A DNA stretch of 64,000 nucleotides from Adenanthera pavonina (taxonomy: Eukaryota > Streptophyta > Magnoliopsida > Fabales > Fabaceae). The first letter of the stretch is position 1, and each line of letters begins with the position of its first letter. The notes under the pieces are model-generated. The model was given only the letters and a program-made list of their open reading frames with translations, did not search any database and had not been told where the DNA came from. The translations under genes were made by a program, and so were the position numbers. The stretch covers positions 10,588,001-10,652,000 of the forward strand of contig JAIVEN010000014.1 of the NCBI GenBank assembly GCA_026686845.1, read 5' to 3'. Shown here piece by piece: positions 24,885 through 36,487 of this stretch.

Positions 24885-27777
24885 TTTCATCTCTTAATTT
24901 TAGTTGAAATTTCAAACTGATTCATTAACTTTAGAATATGTCCAAATGATCCACAAATATCATATTCTGACTCAACATTGCCCTCAAATGTTAGGTCAGT
25001 TCCATCAATTAGTTTATGGAAGTCTCTGAACTGGCTGAACTAATTTAAAGCTTGCCTGACCAAGCAAGCCATGTTCCGAAATTAAATCAATTACGATATA
25101 AGAGAAGGAAATTGATCCAAATTAAATTTATCTAAACGGCAGAACCTGCAAAATGGAAACCAGTTATTGAGAAGACAGAATTTTTACTTGTGACTTGTTT
25201 TGTGGTAATGAGATTAATTTGAAATTTTGAATAAAATTAATATACACTTTTACACACCACATTAAGCTGAAATATTGGTTAGGGAAGGTGGACGTGGACG
25301 AAAAAGTGGCCAAGTTTGGTTACTCCGTTAAGATTGCATTTGCACAGCCAGGTTAGGGTTCCAATGAGAGGAACGTGAATCTAAAATAATGTGAATCAAC
25401 TTGGGAATCCACAAATAGATTCGGGACCATGGAAGTGGATGGAGACTCAACTCATCTATCTTCAATTCATGAACCTCTCACAATGGTGAATCCCAGTGGT
25501 CCAGCTACTCCACTCCGTTTTGCACTCGGCCTCGCGATTTCTGATCTCTAACTTGTTTCAACCAGAAAGCCCATTGTTCCTATACTCCAATATATTAGTC
25601 AACTAAAAATCCATGATTAGCCCTACGCTTTAATTAAAGATAAATGGTATGTTTCACCAAAAAAGAAAAAAAGATAAAATGTATATTCACTTTCCTTGTT
25701 CTCTAATTTGATCTGAAAATGAATTCTTTTTTCCTACTTGAGCTTTGATTCACTACACGTAGCACTACTATGACTTCCTTTTTGCCTAAATAAGGGGTTC
25801 AAGCTCTAATCCAAGGTTTTAGACGCGGTATTAATATTATAGTATTAAGAATTATATGTCTTTCCAGTCATATTAGATATTTAGATATTAGATATTTGGT
25901 AGTAGAGTTTTTCCATCTTTTATGGTTTTATTTGATTCAATCTAAATTAGTCTAAATTCTAATAAATTCTCTAGTTAAAATGAGATAAATCTATAATACA
26001 AAATGTTTAAAAAAAGAAAGAAAGAATATTCTAATACATATATATAAATTTGCTATAAACAAATGGCAAAATAACCAACTCTATAACAACAGGAGAGAAT
26101 TTTAGGGAGAAGTGAAAGAAAATACTTATCATTTACTTTCATTAATTAGATTTGCGTGCAATGCTTCTTAGCGATAGATCACTATTTATTGATATTCAAT
26201 CATTAAATTAACACCAACTTAGGGGATACAATGTAGCTACATCAAATAAAGGATGTACATTATCTTAAAAGTGAATAGCCTTTCTATGATGGGTTGATTC
26301 ATGAAGGCCATCATTAGGGTCATTAATTGAAAAGTTTGTAATTTTCTCTATGTATAAAATTTGAACTCAAAACTTTATTTAAAAGGAATAAGTGTCAAAT
26401 TACTTAAACCAATTGCTTGCTGTAATGTAAACTTATTTTATATATTGATTAAATTTATTATGACTTGTACATTTTTATTGTCACAGCACAATTTTTTAGC
26501 CCCTCAGACTCGGAAAACACTGATGAGGGTTTTTTTTTTTGGTGAACAACACTAACGATAAAAGAATTATGTACAATATACAATAGAGTCGTCATGGAAT
26601 GAATTTTTGTATCCCAATTCAAATTTAACTTCAAATAATTAAGAGAGATAAATAATTAAACACAAACATGCAAATCACACCATTAAAAAATACTATTCAT
26701 AAGTCCATTCACATAATTTAACTTCCCAAATAATTCATATATTAGTACAAATAAAAGTAGAGTAGTAGATACTTCAGAAAATATATTATTAGAAGTTGGT
26801 ATCTCGTGCATCACGGTTTTATGATATAGGTTATCGGGTTTCACTTTCGGACCTTCTGCTTTAATTAGTCATTGCTGTGTTCATTTATGACTGTGATAAA
26901 AGGTGACAATCTCATGCAGCATTTCTTATTTTTAGTTTTCTTTTAAATTTAGAAATGAAAATATTATAAACGTTTCCCAAATTGTTTAGCACCTACTTCG
27001 GATATGAACTATAGAGAAACTAGAGCATTGGCCAATTTGCACGCTAAATTTTATATATACTGTTTGTAGTATTTAGTTATATATAAAATCAGTATATAAA
27101 TTTTTTTATGAATCTTAATATTCTTGTTAATTTCTTGATTTGCATCCTTTGCAACAAACTGTTTCAATAAATACTTTTGAAAGTGAGCTGGCTATCAATG
27201 TAGTGGATATATAAACATTGAAAATTTGAAATTGAAAATTATGCAACAAAGCAATATTTTGTGCTGCTTCAATTTCTTTCTCTTCACTTTCACCACCTAC
27301 AATATTGTCCACCAATTTGCCTTCTCTCAAAGTTTACAGTGTTCAGTTTTTTTTTTTTTTTCAAAATTCGAGTTTTTCTTCATACGATTAATATAAGGTT
27401 CTTTGTTAAGAAATTTGCATATACAAATTGTAAGACATGATCTTATTCTGAGTAAAGATTTAGCCATCATTGCCACATGAGCTGGATAAAAAACAGAAAA
27501 GCAGTTTTGGGCCATCCGAAGAATGTTATTTTTTTTTTACCAGAAAAAAATGGAAGATTGTCCTGCCACTATGGACCCCCATACAAGGAAAGTTCAAAAT
27601 GTACTTCTTATGCTATTTTGAAATCGAAGGTGCCTGGGATCACCCCAAGAAAAACAAAGGAAAAGAAACAGAAGGTGATAGACTGAGAGGCAAAACAAAA
27701 TATGTTCTCCAAAAAAACAAAAAAAACATTGAGCCTTGACTAAGCCACTCAATATTCCATCCAGAATATTGTATTCT
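24885..27777. other. Intergenic AT-rich DNA
   Basis: There are only short ORFs with no recognisable domain and no codon-like composition. Homopolymer runs occur near 26530 and 27345. Nothing further is supported. Confidence 0.45.
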
Positions 27778-28030
27778 CCCTTATTCATATTATAAAATAT
27801 TTTACATAAATTTTTTTTTTTTAAATATAAGAGATTATATAATTTTTTTTTCATTTTATCCCTATCTTTAATTTTTTTTATCTCTCATTTATAACTTAAT
27901 AATAATAATAAAATATGATATTTAATAAGAATAAAATAAAAAATATTAATTTTTTTACTAATTTCAGGTAAAATTTTTTCTAACATATATAATTAATATA
28001 AAATATTTTATAATATAAATTAGAATAAAA
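27778..28030. mobile_element. Short AT-rich MITE, copy 1
   Basis: The left end ATATTATAAAATATTTTACA is matched by the reverse complement of the right end, ATATTATAAAATATTTTATA, giving inverted termini of about 26 bp with few mismatches. About 190 bp of AT-rich DNA lies between. A similar sequence with the same internal order is found at about 43000-43250. The copy sits roughly 740 bp upstream of the GRP94 start codon. Confidence 0.45.
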
Positions 28031-28110
28031 CAAACAACAGTAACAGCCACGTAGCACATGCAACATATTCGTCCCCTAGGCCATGTACAGCACGGATCCA
28101 GCCACATCCT

Positions 28111-28118
28111 CCACGTCA
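28111..28118 (-). promoter_or_regulatory. UPRE-like box (TGACGTGG) upstream of the GRP94 gene
   Basis: CCACGTCA on the plus strand is TGACGTGG on the minus strand, the core bound by plant unfolded-protein-response bZIP factors such as bZIP60 and bZIP28. A second CCACGT core lies near 28047 and a CCAAT box near 28134. The GRP94 family is a known unfolded-protein-response target, so the location makes sense. The distance to the TATA box is large (about 570 bp), and function is inferred. Confidence 0.5.
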
Positions 28119-28515
28119 GGGGCAACATGTTCAACCAATAAAAGTTAGCCACATTTCAGTTAGCGAATCTTCATCCGTTCGATCTTCCACGATCGCAAAA
28201 TTCAGCCAACGGGAAATGCGGGAATTTCCCTTCACAAGAATTGTGTTAAAACCAAGAATTATTAAAAAAAAAAAAAGAAAAGAAAAGAATTGTATTAGGA
28301 ATATTGGATATATTCATATATCTTAGCCCCTCCTATCCTTTTTATAAATTATTTTTTTAAAATTTTTTTATCTATTTTATAAAGAATTTTATAATGTTTA
28401 ATGAAATTTTTTTATTTTATTATTATTATTTTTTTTTATAAATTATTATTATATTTTTTAGATGAATGAAATATTCTCGATTGATTAAATAGTATTTAAT
28501 ATAAATTATATTAAT

Positions 28516-28637
28516 GTAGGAATAAAAAATATTTTTTTTAAATTTTAGAAAAATAACAAACTTTTTAACATATTAAGTAGGAATAAAAAATATTTTTTTA
28601 ATTTAAAAAAAAAGCTAACGAACTTTTTTAATATACT
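28516..28637. repeat. 61-bp tandem duplication, two copies
   Basis: A unit beginning GTAGGAATAAAAAATATTTT starts at 28516 and again at 28577, with drift and homopolymer length changes between the copies. It is part of an AT-rich tract that separates the UPRE-like box from the TATA box of the GRP94 gene. Confidence 0.6.
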
Positions 28638-28691
28638 GTAATATAATTGAAAATGCTTTATAAAAACAACCGGAACCATAATATTATATAC

Positions 28692-28700
28692 TATATATAA
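28692..28700 (+). promoter_or_regulatory. TATA box of the GRP94 gene
   Basis: TATATATAA lies 72 bp upstream of the ATG at 28772, which predicts a transcription start near 28725-28730 and a leader of about 45 nt. Confidence 0.5.
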
Positions 28701-28771
28701 CAGCCGATTGAGTAATTGATCCTACAAGTGGGCGAGGCTAGCTACTGCCTCCACTAAGTCCAAAAACTACG

Positions 28772-31700
28772 ATGAGCAAGTGGAAGGTCCCTTCAGCTCT
28801 CCTTCTTCTCTGTATACTCTTACTCTTTGCAGATCAAGGTACGACGGGGTTTAGTTTCATTGGTATCTTCGTTTTGTTTTAAATACAGACTCTGCATTGC
28901 TTTTTAGAGCCACTTCATTTTCTTTGATAAAGACCTGAGCCTAAGCGCGGTTTAATGATTTGATTGGAATTCCATTATCTAAGGTATTTGAAATGCTAGT
29001 GTAATTGTGAATCTGCTTTTGTTTAGGTCGAAAGTTTCAGGCGAATGCCGAGGTTGATTCCGAAGAGCTTGTGGATCCACCGAAGGTGGAGGACAAGATT
29101 GGCGCTGTTCCAAACGGTCTTTCCACCGATTCAGATGTGGCCAAGAGGTTTTATGATCTTGTCATGTATTAATATCACTCTTCATTTTTGCTGTGTTTCG
29201 TTATTTCTAAAATGTATTTTAATGTGATTCAAGGGAGGGGGAATCGATTTCTAAGAGATCGCTTCACAGCAACGCAGAGAAGTTTGAGTTCCAGGCGGAA
29301 GTGTCGCGACTCATGGATATTATAATCAACTCCCTCTACAGCAATAAAGACATCTTCCTAAGGGAGTTGATCTCCAATGCTTCTGACGTAAGCTAGTTTT
29401 CTTCAATGATTATTTTATTTACAAAGGCATTGCTTCAAATTTGTTACCTGAACTTGGTATTAATGATAACTCTCTGCCATATCTAGGCATTGGACAAGAT
29501 TAGGTTCCTCTCCCTCACAGACAAAGAGGTTTTGGGTGATGGCGATAACGCGAAGCTTGAAATCCAGGTTTGTATGGTTTAATGCTCAAACTTCGTGTTA
29601 AGAATAGAAGATTTGGACCCTTTATACATTGAATGACGGCAGTCTAATTCAATGATGACGCTAGTATTTTCTCGTGGTTGTCATGATGAACATAGACATA
29701 CATGGTTTGTTTATTTTGTAACTTAAGCATTTTATAACATGATGAATTGCAGATTACGTTAGACAAGGAAAAGAAAATCCTTTCAATTCGAGACAGAGGT
29801 ATAGGTATGACAAAGGAAGATTTAATAAAGAATTTGGGCACAATAGCAAAATCTGGAACTTCAGGTATGTATTCTTTTGTCTCTACTAATTGCCAAATGA
29901 TTTTAGATTTGTGATAAGCTGTGAAACATGTTAATTGAAACAACTTATTCATGCAGCTTTCGTGGAGAAAATGCAGACTAGTGGAGATCTCAATCTTATT
30001 GGACAATTTGGAGTTGGCTTCTACTCTGTGTATCTTGTGGCTGACTATGTTGAAGTCATTAGCAAACATAACGATGACAAACAGTAAGTCTTTTGGACTT
30101 GATATTGCTTTTTCTGATCATCATTGTCCAAACTTATAAATGTTTCTATTTTCAGACCTCTATCCTAGCATTGATTAAAAAATTGTTTGGCTTTCACGTG
30201 ACCTCCATTCCAGCATTGACTAGAAATTTGGTTGGCTTTCAGGTATGTATGGGAATCTAAAGCCGATGGAGCATTTGCAATATCAGAAGACACGTGGAAT
30301 GAACCATTAGGACGTGGAACTGAGATTAGATTACACCTGAGAGAAGAGGCTGGGGAATACTTGGAGGATTTTAAGCTGAAAGTACGCACCAACTCATTAG
30401 CTTAATTACTATTAATTATTCAACCATCACTATAATTAATGTCTTGTAGTTTTCGTTTATTTATTTAGTTATATGTGGAGTTGATCTCACATTAGTGGGA
30501 TAAGGTTAATGTTGTTGTTGTATTTAGTTATCATCACTAAATTGGTGGTCTGTTTACATTGATGGCAATGACAATAATGTGTACTGTGTATGTAGAGCAG
30601 GTGATAGTTTTGTCCTTCACAACAATTTATAATAGAGGATCTTCCCAGGGCAGATTTTGTATTGTATTATAGTTTTTGTACTTCTCTGTCTCTGAAGGGC
30701 TTCCACTTGTTATTGACTTTTGTTGAGAGAAAATTTAAATATCTTGTATCTTCCAAACGTTTAAATAAGCTATTCAGCAATTTGTTATAGATCAAACAAC
30801 TAGCCATTCTCTCTGTCAGCACTTTCCTACTAGTTTCCTACCTACTTTTCAATTATTAACATAATGGTATTCCTTTAAGGTGACTTCCTCGGTCTTTCAC
30901 CAAGGGGTATTTGAGACTTAGGCTAGAATAAATTGTTGAGCTGGTTCTATAGAATACTGATAAACCTGATCGATATTTATTCATTTCACAGGAATTGGTG
31001 AAGAAATACTCTGAATTTATCAATTTCCCTATCTATATTTGGGCAAGCAAAGAAGTTGATGTGGAGGTGCCTGCTGATGAAGATGAAGATGCGGAAGAAC
31101 AATCATGTATGTATAACTAGAGAACTTGGTTGGGTGATCTATACCTTTAAGACCTTTGTTTTAGCATCTACACAAGTTTTTTGTCCATTAACTTGCACAT
31201 ATATTTTTTTCTTATATGCTTTTGTTCTTACCTTATTTTACTCCATGAACAGCTGAAAGCAGCTCCTCTGAGGAAGACGGTGGAGATGAAGACGTTGAGA
31301 AAAGTGAAGATGAAGAAAAAAAGCCCAAGACAAAGACAGTGACGGAAACAACATATGAGTGGGAACTTCTAAATGATGTGAAAGCTGTGTGGTTGCGGAA
31401 CCCGAAGGAGGTTACTGACGAAGAATACATTAAATTTTATCACTCACTTGCCAAGGTATATTGACTACTTAATTAGCTATAGGATGCTTAAGGATAACTG
31501 TTATAGAGGATTTCACTTTGAAGTTTGTTAAGGAGTGAATTTATCTGTTGTGCAGGACTTTAGTGATGAGAAACCTCTAGCGTGGAGTCACTTTACTGCT
31601 GAAGGTGATGTTGAGTTCAAGGCAGTATTGTTTGTGCCACCTAAGGCTCCTCATGATTTATACGATAGTTATTATAACCCACACAAATCCAACCTGAAGT

Positions 31701-34067
31701 TGTATGTTAGACGAGTATTTATTTCAGATGAATTTGATGAATTGTTGCCAAAGTACCTTAGCTTTTTGAAGGTATTCACTGGATTATTTTTTGTTACTGC
31801 AGCTTGTTATATTTTATGAGGTCAGTATTTTTCATTTTATTCACATATATTTTGACATTGGGGGCAGGGACTTGTTGATTCTGACACATTGCCACTTAAT
31901 GTCTCACGAGAAATGCTTCAACAACATAGTAGTCTGAAGACAATCAAGAAAAAGCTCATCAGGAAAGCCCTTGATATGATTCGTAGGATAGCAGAAGAGG
32001 ATCCCGATGAGTCCTCAGATGCAGAGAAGAAGGGTATGCTATAGTTAGTCTAATGCTTCAGTGCTCCAGAGTCCAAATCCCCTTTTCCTTTGTGATTTTC
32101 AAGGCTGTTCAACTTATTTTATCACTGGCAAAATTCTAGCCTTGCTGCATTTCATGCGAAAGTTTTGGATTGTCTTCACTTTGTTCAATGTTCCAAAGTT
32201 TTGTGTAAGGCTTTGTCAAATTTATTAACTGATTTTGCCTTTCACTGATGTTGGATGGATGTTGATGCAGATGAGAAGTCCCTGGAGGATGATGAAAAGA
32301 AAGGTCAATATGCTAAATTCTGGAATGAATTTGGGAAGTCCATTAAACTTGGTGTTATTGAGGATTCTGCCAACCGAAATCGGTTGGCTAAACTTCTTAG
32401 ATTTGAGAGGTGCCTTGTTTTCTGATTGAAATTTTTTTGTGTGGTACTTGCAACATCTAATATTATTGATCCTTGTCACTTGTTGGCAATTTGATTGAAT
32501 TGTTGCAGCACCAAGTCTGAGGGTAAATTGACTTCTCTAGATCAGTATATCTCTAGAATGAAATCTGGACAGAAGGATATCTTTTACATAACTGGAAGCA
32601 GTAAAGAACAATTGGAAAAATCTCCATTCCTTGAGCGGCTTAAAAAGAAAAATTATGAGGTACTTCTGGATTTTTAACTAGGTCATTTGGTTCTAAAAAC
32701 CATCATACTGTTATTCTTTCTCAAATTTGGAACACTTTTGTCTTTCTTTTCCGGTTAGAAAGAAACATGATATCATATCTTCTAAATGTACTTGTTCTTC
32801 AATTGCTACAGGTTATTTTCTTCACCGATCCTGTGGATGAATACCTGATGCAATACCTGATGGATTATGAAGACAAAAAGTTCCAAAATGTTTCCAAGGA
32901 GGGTCTGAAACTTGGGAAGGATGCAAAAACTAAGGAACTGAAGGAGTCCTTCAAGGATCTGACCAAATGGTGGAAGATGGCCCTTTCCAGTGAGAATGTA
33001 GATGATGTGAAGATATCCAACCGTTTAGACAACACACCTTGTGTAGTAGTGACGTCAAAATATGGTTGGAGTGCTAATATGGAGAGAATCATGCAATCTC
33101 AAACCTTATCAGATGCTAGCAGGCAAGCATACATGCGTGGCAAGAGGGTTCTTGAGATCAATCCTAGGCACCCTATCATCAAGGAGCTCCGGGAGAGAGT
33201 AGTAAATAACCCTGAGGTATGTTCTATATTGAATTCTTCTAGCTGCTTTCAGTTGCTGTCTTGCTGAGATGTTTAACATGTGATAATATATATAACAAAT
33301 AATTCTGCTTTTTTACTGTTAAATGATGGTAGGGCTAAGCTCACTTTTCTGTTTAATCTTCCCAGATTTTACAAAATTTCCTTGTTTCTATTATTTAGTT
33401 TAGAAAAGTTTCTATCTTGTCACTTTTTTCTATTTTTAATCCTCATTCCTGCCCAAACTTTCTGTGTGTTGCATATATTTTTATTCGTTTGTGCATTTAG
33501 TGATACAAAAGCTTAGCTTGGCGTAATAATTTACGCTGTGGGGATTGAGATTACTACGTCTAATTTCACGAGTTATGTGCAATTTGCTTTTGTTAGTGGA
33601 ATGATCAACTAAGAAATTCTTGTCAATCCTTTTGCTTAATTTTATCAGCTTCCTATGGATTCGGTCATAAGCTTTATCTTGTTGGCAGTGTTAGACCCGT
33701 CAAAATAATACCTTCCCTTCCCACCCTCACCCCCTTTATATTCAATGCTTTTTCATTTTTTCCCCAACAGAACTAAAGTTCCAAACTTGAGACATGACAC
33801 AATTGACTTGCCTTTCAGGATGAGAGCGTGAAGAAAACGGCGCAGCTGATGTACCAGACTGCACTCCTTGAAAGCGGCTTCATGCTAAATGACCCTAAGG
33901 ATTTTGCCTCCCGCATTTACGATTCAGTGAAGTCTAGCTTAGACATCAGTCCTGATGCAGCAGTTGAAGAGGAAGATGATACTGCTGAGGTTGAGGCTGA
34001 AAGTGATGCAAAAGAAGCTGCATCTACTTCAAAGGCCGAAGACGATGATGTCAAGGATGAGTTGTAG
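28772..34067 (+). CDS. HSP90.7: Endoplasmin / GRP94, ER HSP90 (HSP90.7, SHEPHERD type), 15 exons
   Basis: ER luminal HSP90 chaperone. Exons: 28772-28838, 29027-29147, 29234-29387, 29487-29567, 29753-29864, 29957-30083, 30243-30381, 30992-31106, 31253-31455, 31556-31771, 31868-32033, 32271-32409, 32509-32659, 32812-33216, 33819-34067. All junctions are GT-AG and all phases close: 2445 nt, 814 aa (Arabidopsis protein about 823). A Leu-rich signal peptide opens the protein. The N-terminal ATPase has NASDALDKIRF, DRGIGMTKEDL, KSGTSAF and GQFGVGFYS. An acidic charged linker (SSEEDGGDEDVEKSEDEEK) separates it from the middle domain, followed by the client and dimer domains. The C-terminus is KDEL, the ER retrieval signal. 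Family members fold CLAVATA-type receptors and other secreted proteins. The gene appears complete and undamaged. UPRE-like and TATA boxes lie upstream. Confidence 0.96.
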
Positions 34068-34457
34068 ATCTGCAAGGTGCTAAGATGGATAAACCGACAA
34101 GTTTTTGTGACTCTGCGTTTCTTTTACTTTTAGTTTTTTTTCTTCTTCCTGGTTTAGGTTCTTGAGGTAAATCGTTGCAGCCCACCGGCATAAGTTTTGA
34201 TTCCACATGAAGTTGATGAATTGAACAGATTAACCATAACATTGTAGTCATATGATATACTTTGAACTTATGCCTTGGCATTTAGTGAACTATTTTAACA
34301 CTGATGCAACAGCGCTGTGTCCATTTTATTTCTGGTAATCATCACTAAATTAGGTACCTTGTGGGATGGAGATGGGATTCTGTGCTGTGCCAAGCAGTAA
34401 ACGAATCCTTGGATCTGGTACGGGGAGTAAGCGGGATAAGAGTGGGTTGGGAATATG
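34068..34457 (+). other. 3'UTR and 3' flank of the GRP94 gene
   Basis: T-rich 3' sequence follows the TAG stop at 34065-34067 (TTTTTTTTCTTCTTCC near 34135). No other feature is seen before the poly-T that begins the next repeat. Confidence 0.5.
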
Positions 34458-35160
34458 GATAGTTTTTTTTTTTTTGCCAGGAAAGAGAAACTAACATTAA
34501 AGAAAAACAAGCATACAGAAAACAAGGCCCAATACATTACGAAACCTACCCAATCTAAAACCGATTCCATCTTGATACAAAAGCAGCCAGCTAGCCACCC
34601 AAGGACAACCCTCACCGTAGACCAATCTGGAAACACCATTAGCCACCAAATAGTCAAGCCCGCATATAGAGAAGACACAAAGGAAACAACAACAAAATTA
34701 AAAACAAAAGCTAACTCTAAGAAAGAACACACCACCTACAAAGCCAAAGAGGTTGCGGACACCAACTCGCCAGAAACCAACAACAATGAACAATACAAAG
34801 GATGGTGGTGCAAAGACCCTCCTTAACATAGTCATCCCCTTCAACAAATCCACTCTAGAGAAAACAAATTTTGGGTACATTCCATGCAACAATCGTGCGG
34901 GAGAAACGACCTCAACAAAAGTCATCAATGCCAGAAGACGATTGAGCCTCAAGGAATGCCCTGTCTCCAAGACCCAAATCCGAACCTTCCGATGAGGAAT
35001 GAGGAAGCAAACTCTCTAAAAGCCGATTCACCAGTCTCAGCATCTCACTGCTCCAGACGTCAATAAAGGAAAGAGCTTTCATGCAACCTGCATACCCAAA
35101 AATACAAAAAAACAACACCGAAAACTTAGTCCAACAAAACAAGACACACATAACAAAAGT
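34458..35160 (-). mobile_element. 3' part of a LINE-like non-LTR retroelement
   Basis: Read on the minus strand the block ends in TCTTTCCTGGC followed by a run of A (poly-T at 34460-34474 on the plus strand), which looks like a non-LTR retroelement tail. The preceding sequence is T/G-rich and typical of plant LINE 3'UTRs. No reverse transcriptase motif is visible, so it is 5' truncated or only the untranslated tail. The right boundary is uncertain. Confidence 0.4.
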
Positions 35161-35162
35161 AC

Positions 35163-35960
35163 TGATATGGACCCTCGAGGAACCTATCTTGGAAACTCAG
35201 AAAATACAGAGGACAGCAATGTGAAAGCTTAACTCAAATGAGTTGATCAAACTAGAACCCAATGAGAACCTACCTCAGATAACTCTAGCTATAGAAGACG
35301 CCACAAGAGTAAATCAAACTCTTGATAAGTCAGATATATTCTCAAAAGAACACAAAAAACTAATGAAACTCATATAAACTCTGAATAATATTTATCTGTT
35401 GAAAAATGCTATAATGAGGAGTTTTAAATAGAAAAGTAAAATACTAATTCCTACTAGGACTCTTAACTCAATTAGATAAAGATAAGTTTAATCTAACTCA
35501 ATTAAATTAAATCTAAACCTATGATTCCCTTTGAATACAAATAACAATCTACAAATTATTTATCCTAATCTAAATCAAATAAATTTAAAAAGAATAAGAT
35601 AAATAAAATAATTTAAATTAATCCTAAAAATTAAAATAAAATCTAATATTATCCTAAAACAAATTCTAGGCGGCTTGGGCCACTCCTTCCATTTGGGCTT
35701 CTCCTGTACCATAGGCTTGAACAAGAATTATAACTCTCTTTTGAATCTCATACTTAGACGCTTCTTATTCAAATATCTTGGGCTTATTATCTTGTAAATT
35801 TCTAATCAAACCCTGTAGAGCTACTCTCATGGCTCTGGTCCTGCCTCTAGTTAATGGGCCTCCTATTACCTGAAGTGGATCTTTTGGGACAGTGCTCTTC
35901 CATTCTTGAATCCACACATAGACTCCATCAAGTATTCTCTCACACTGCTAGAACCAAGGA
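35163..35960 (-). mobile_element. Ty3/gypsy fragment: end of pol plus 3' LTR
   Basis: On the minus strand, 35880-35810 encodes IGGPLTRGRTRAMRVALQ, which resembles the GPxTRxRAK-type tail that closes pol in many plant Ty3/gypsy elements. Downstream (to lower coordinates) the sequence has LTR character and ends CCATATCA at 35163, the usual CA end. The start of the LTR is near 35690 but not exactly placed. The rest of the element is missing. Confidence 0.5.
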
Positions 35961-36456
35961 TAGAGCCACCGAGCTTACACGAGCATAGATGCAAACCGCA
36001 GCAGCAGGATTTAAACTTTCATAGCTAGAGGGTTTGGCCTCTCATGTCAAGAGGGTTTTTCTTTTTACATTGCGTAACTTCATCCCTATCTTTTTGTGAT
36101 CCCTGTTTCACTCCGGGAAATATAAATAGCATTAAAGATTCAACTTTTTTAGATGAGAGTGGGATGTGAATATAAATAGTATGAAGGATCCAAATGTTTG
36201 CAATAAGATTGTGGTGGGAAAACAAATAGTGTTCTTAAGGGTGGGGTGAGAATATATATATATATAGTATTAAAGATTCAACTCTTCAAATGTAGAGACT
36301 AGAGAAAAGGAATTCAGAAAAAGGATGGGAATAGAAAGAAAACAAACTAAGTATCTTTTAGGAAAAAAAAACTAAATTCAGGATATTTTGATCAATTATT
36401 TTATGTTGTGAGATTGTGAATTTCATCACTTGCTGATGACGTCACTTGCTTCAATC

Positions 36457-36487
<31 letters not shown>

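Noticed and set aside
28111..28138. ERSE (CCAAT-N9-CCACG) in the GRP94 promoter
   Set aside because: The CCACG and CCAAT boxes are in the wrong order for a canonical ERSE; only the UPRE-like core is kept.
34455..34826. Plus-strand Lys/Thr-rich ORF of 123 codons
   Set aside because: Antisense of a LINE-like 3' tail; low-complexity translation of A-rich sequence.
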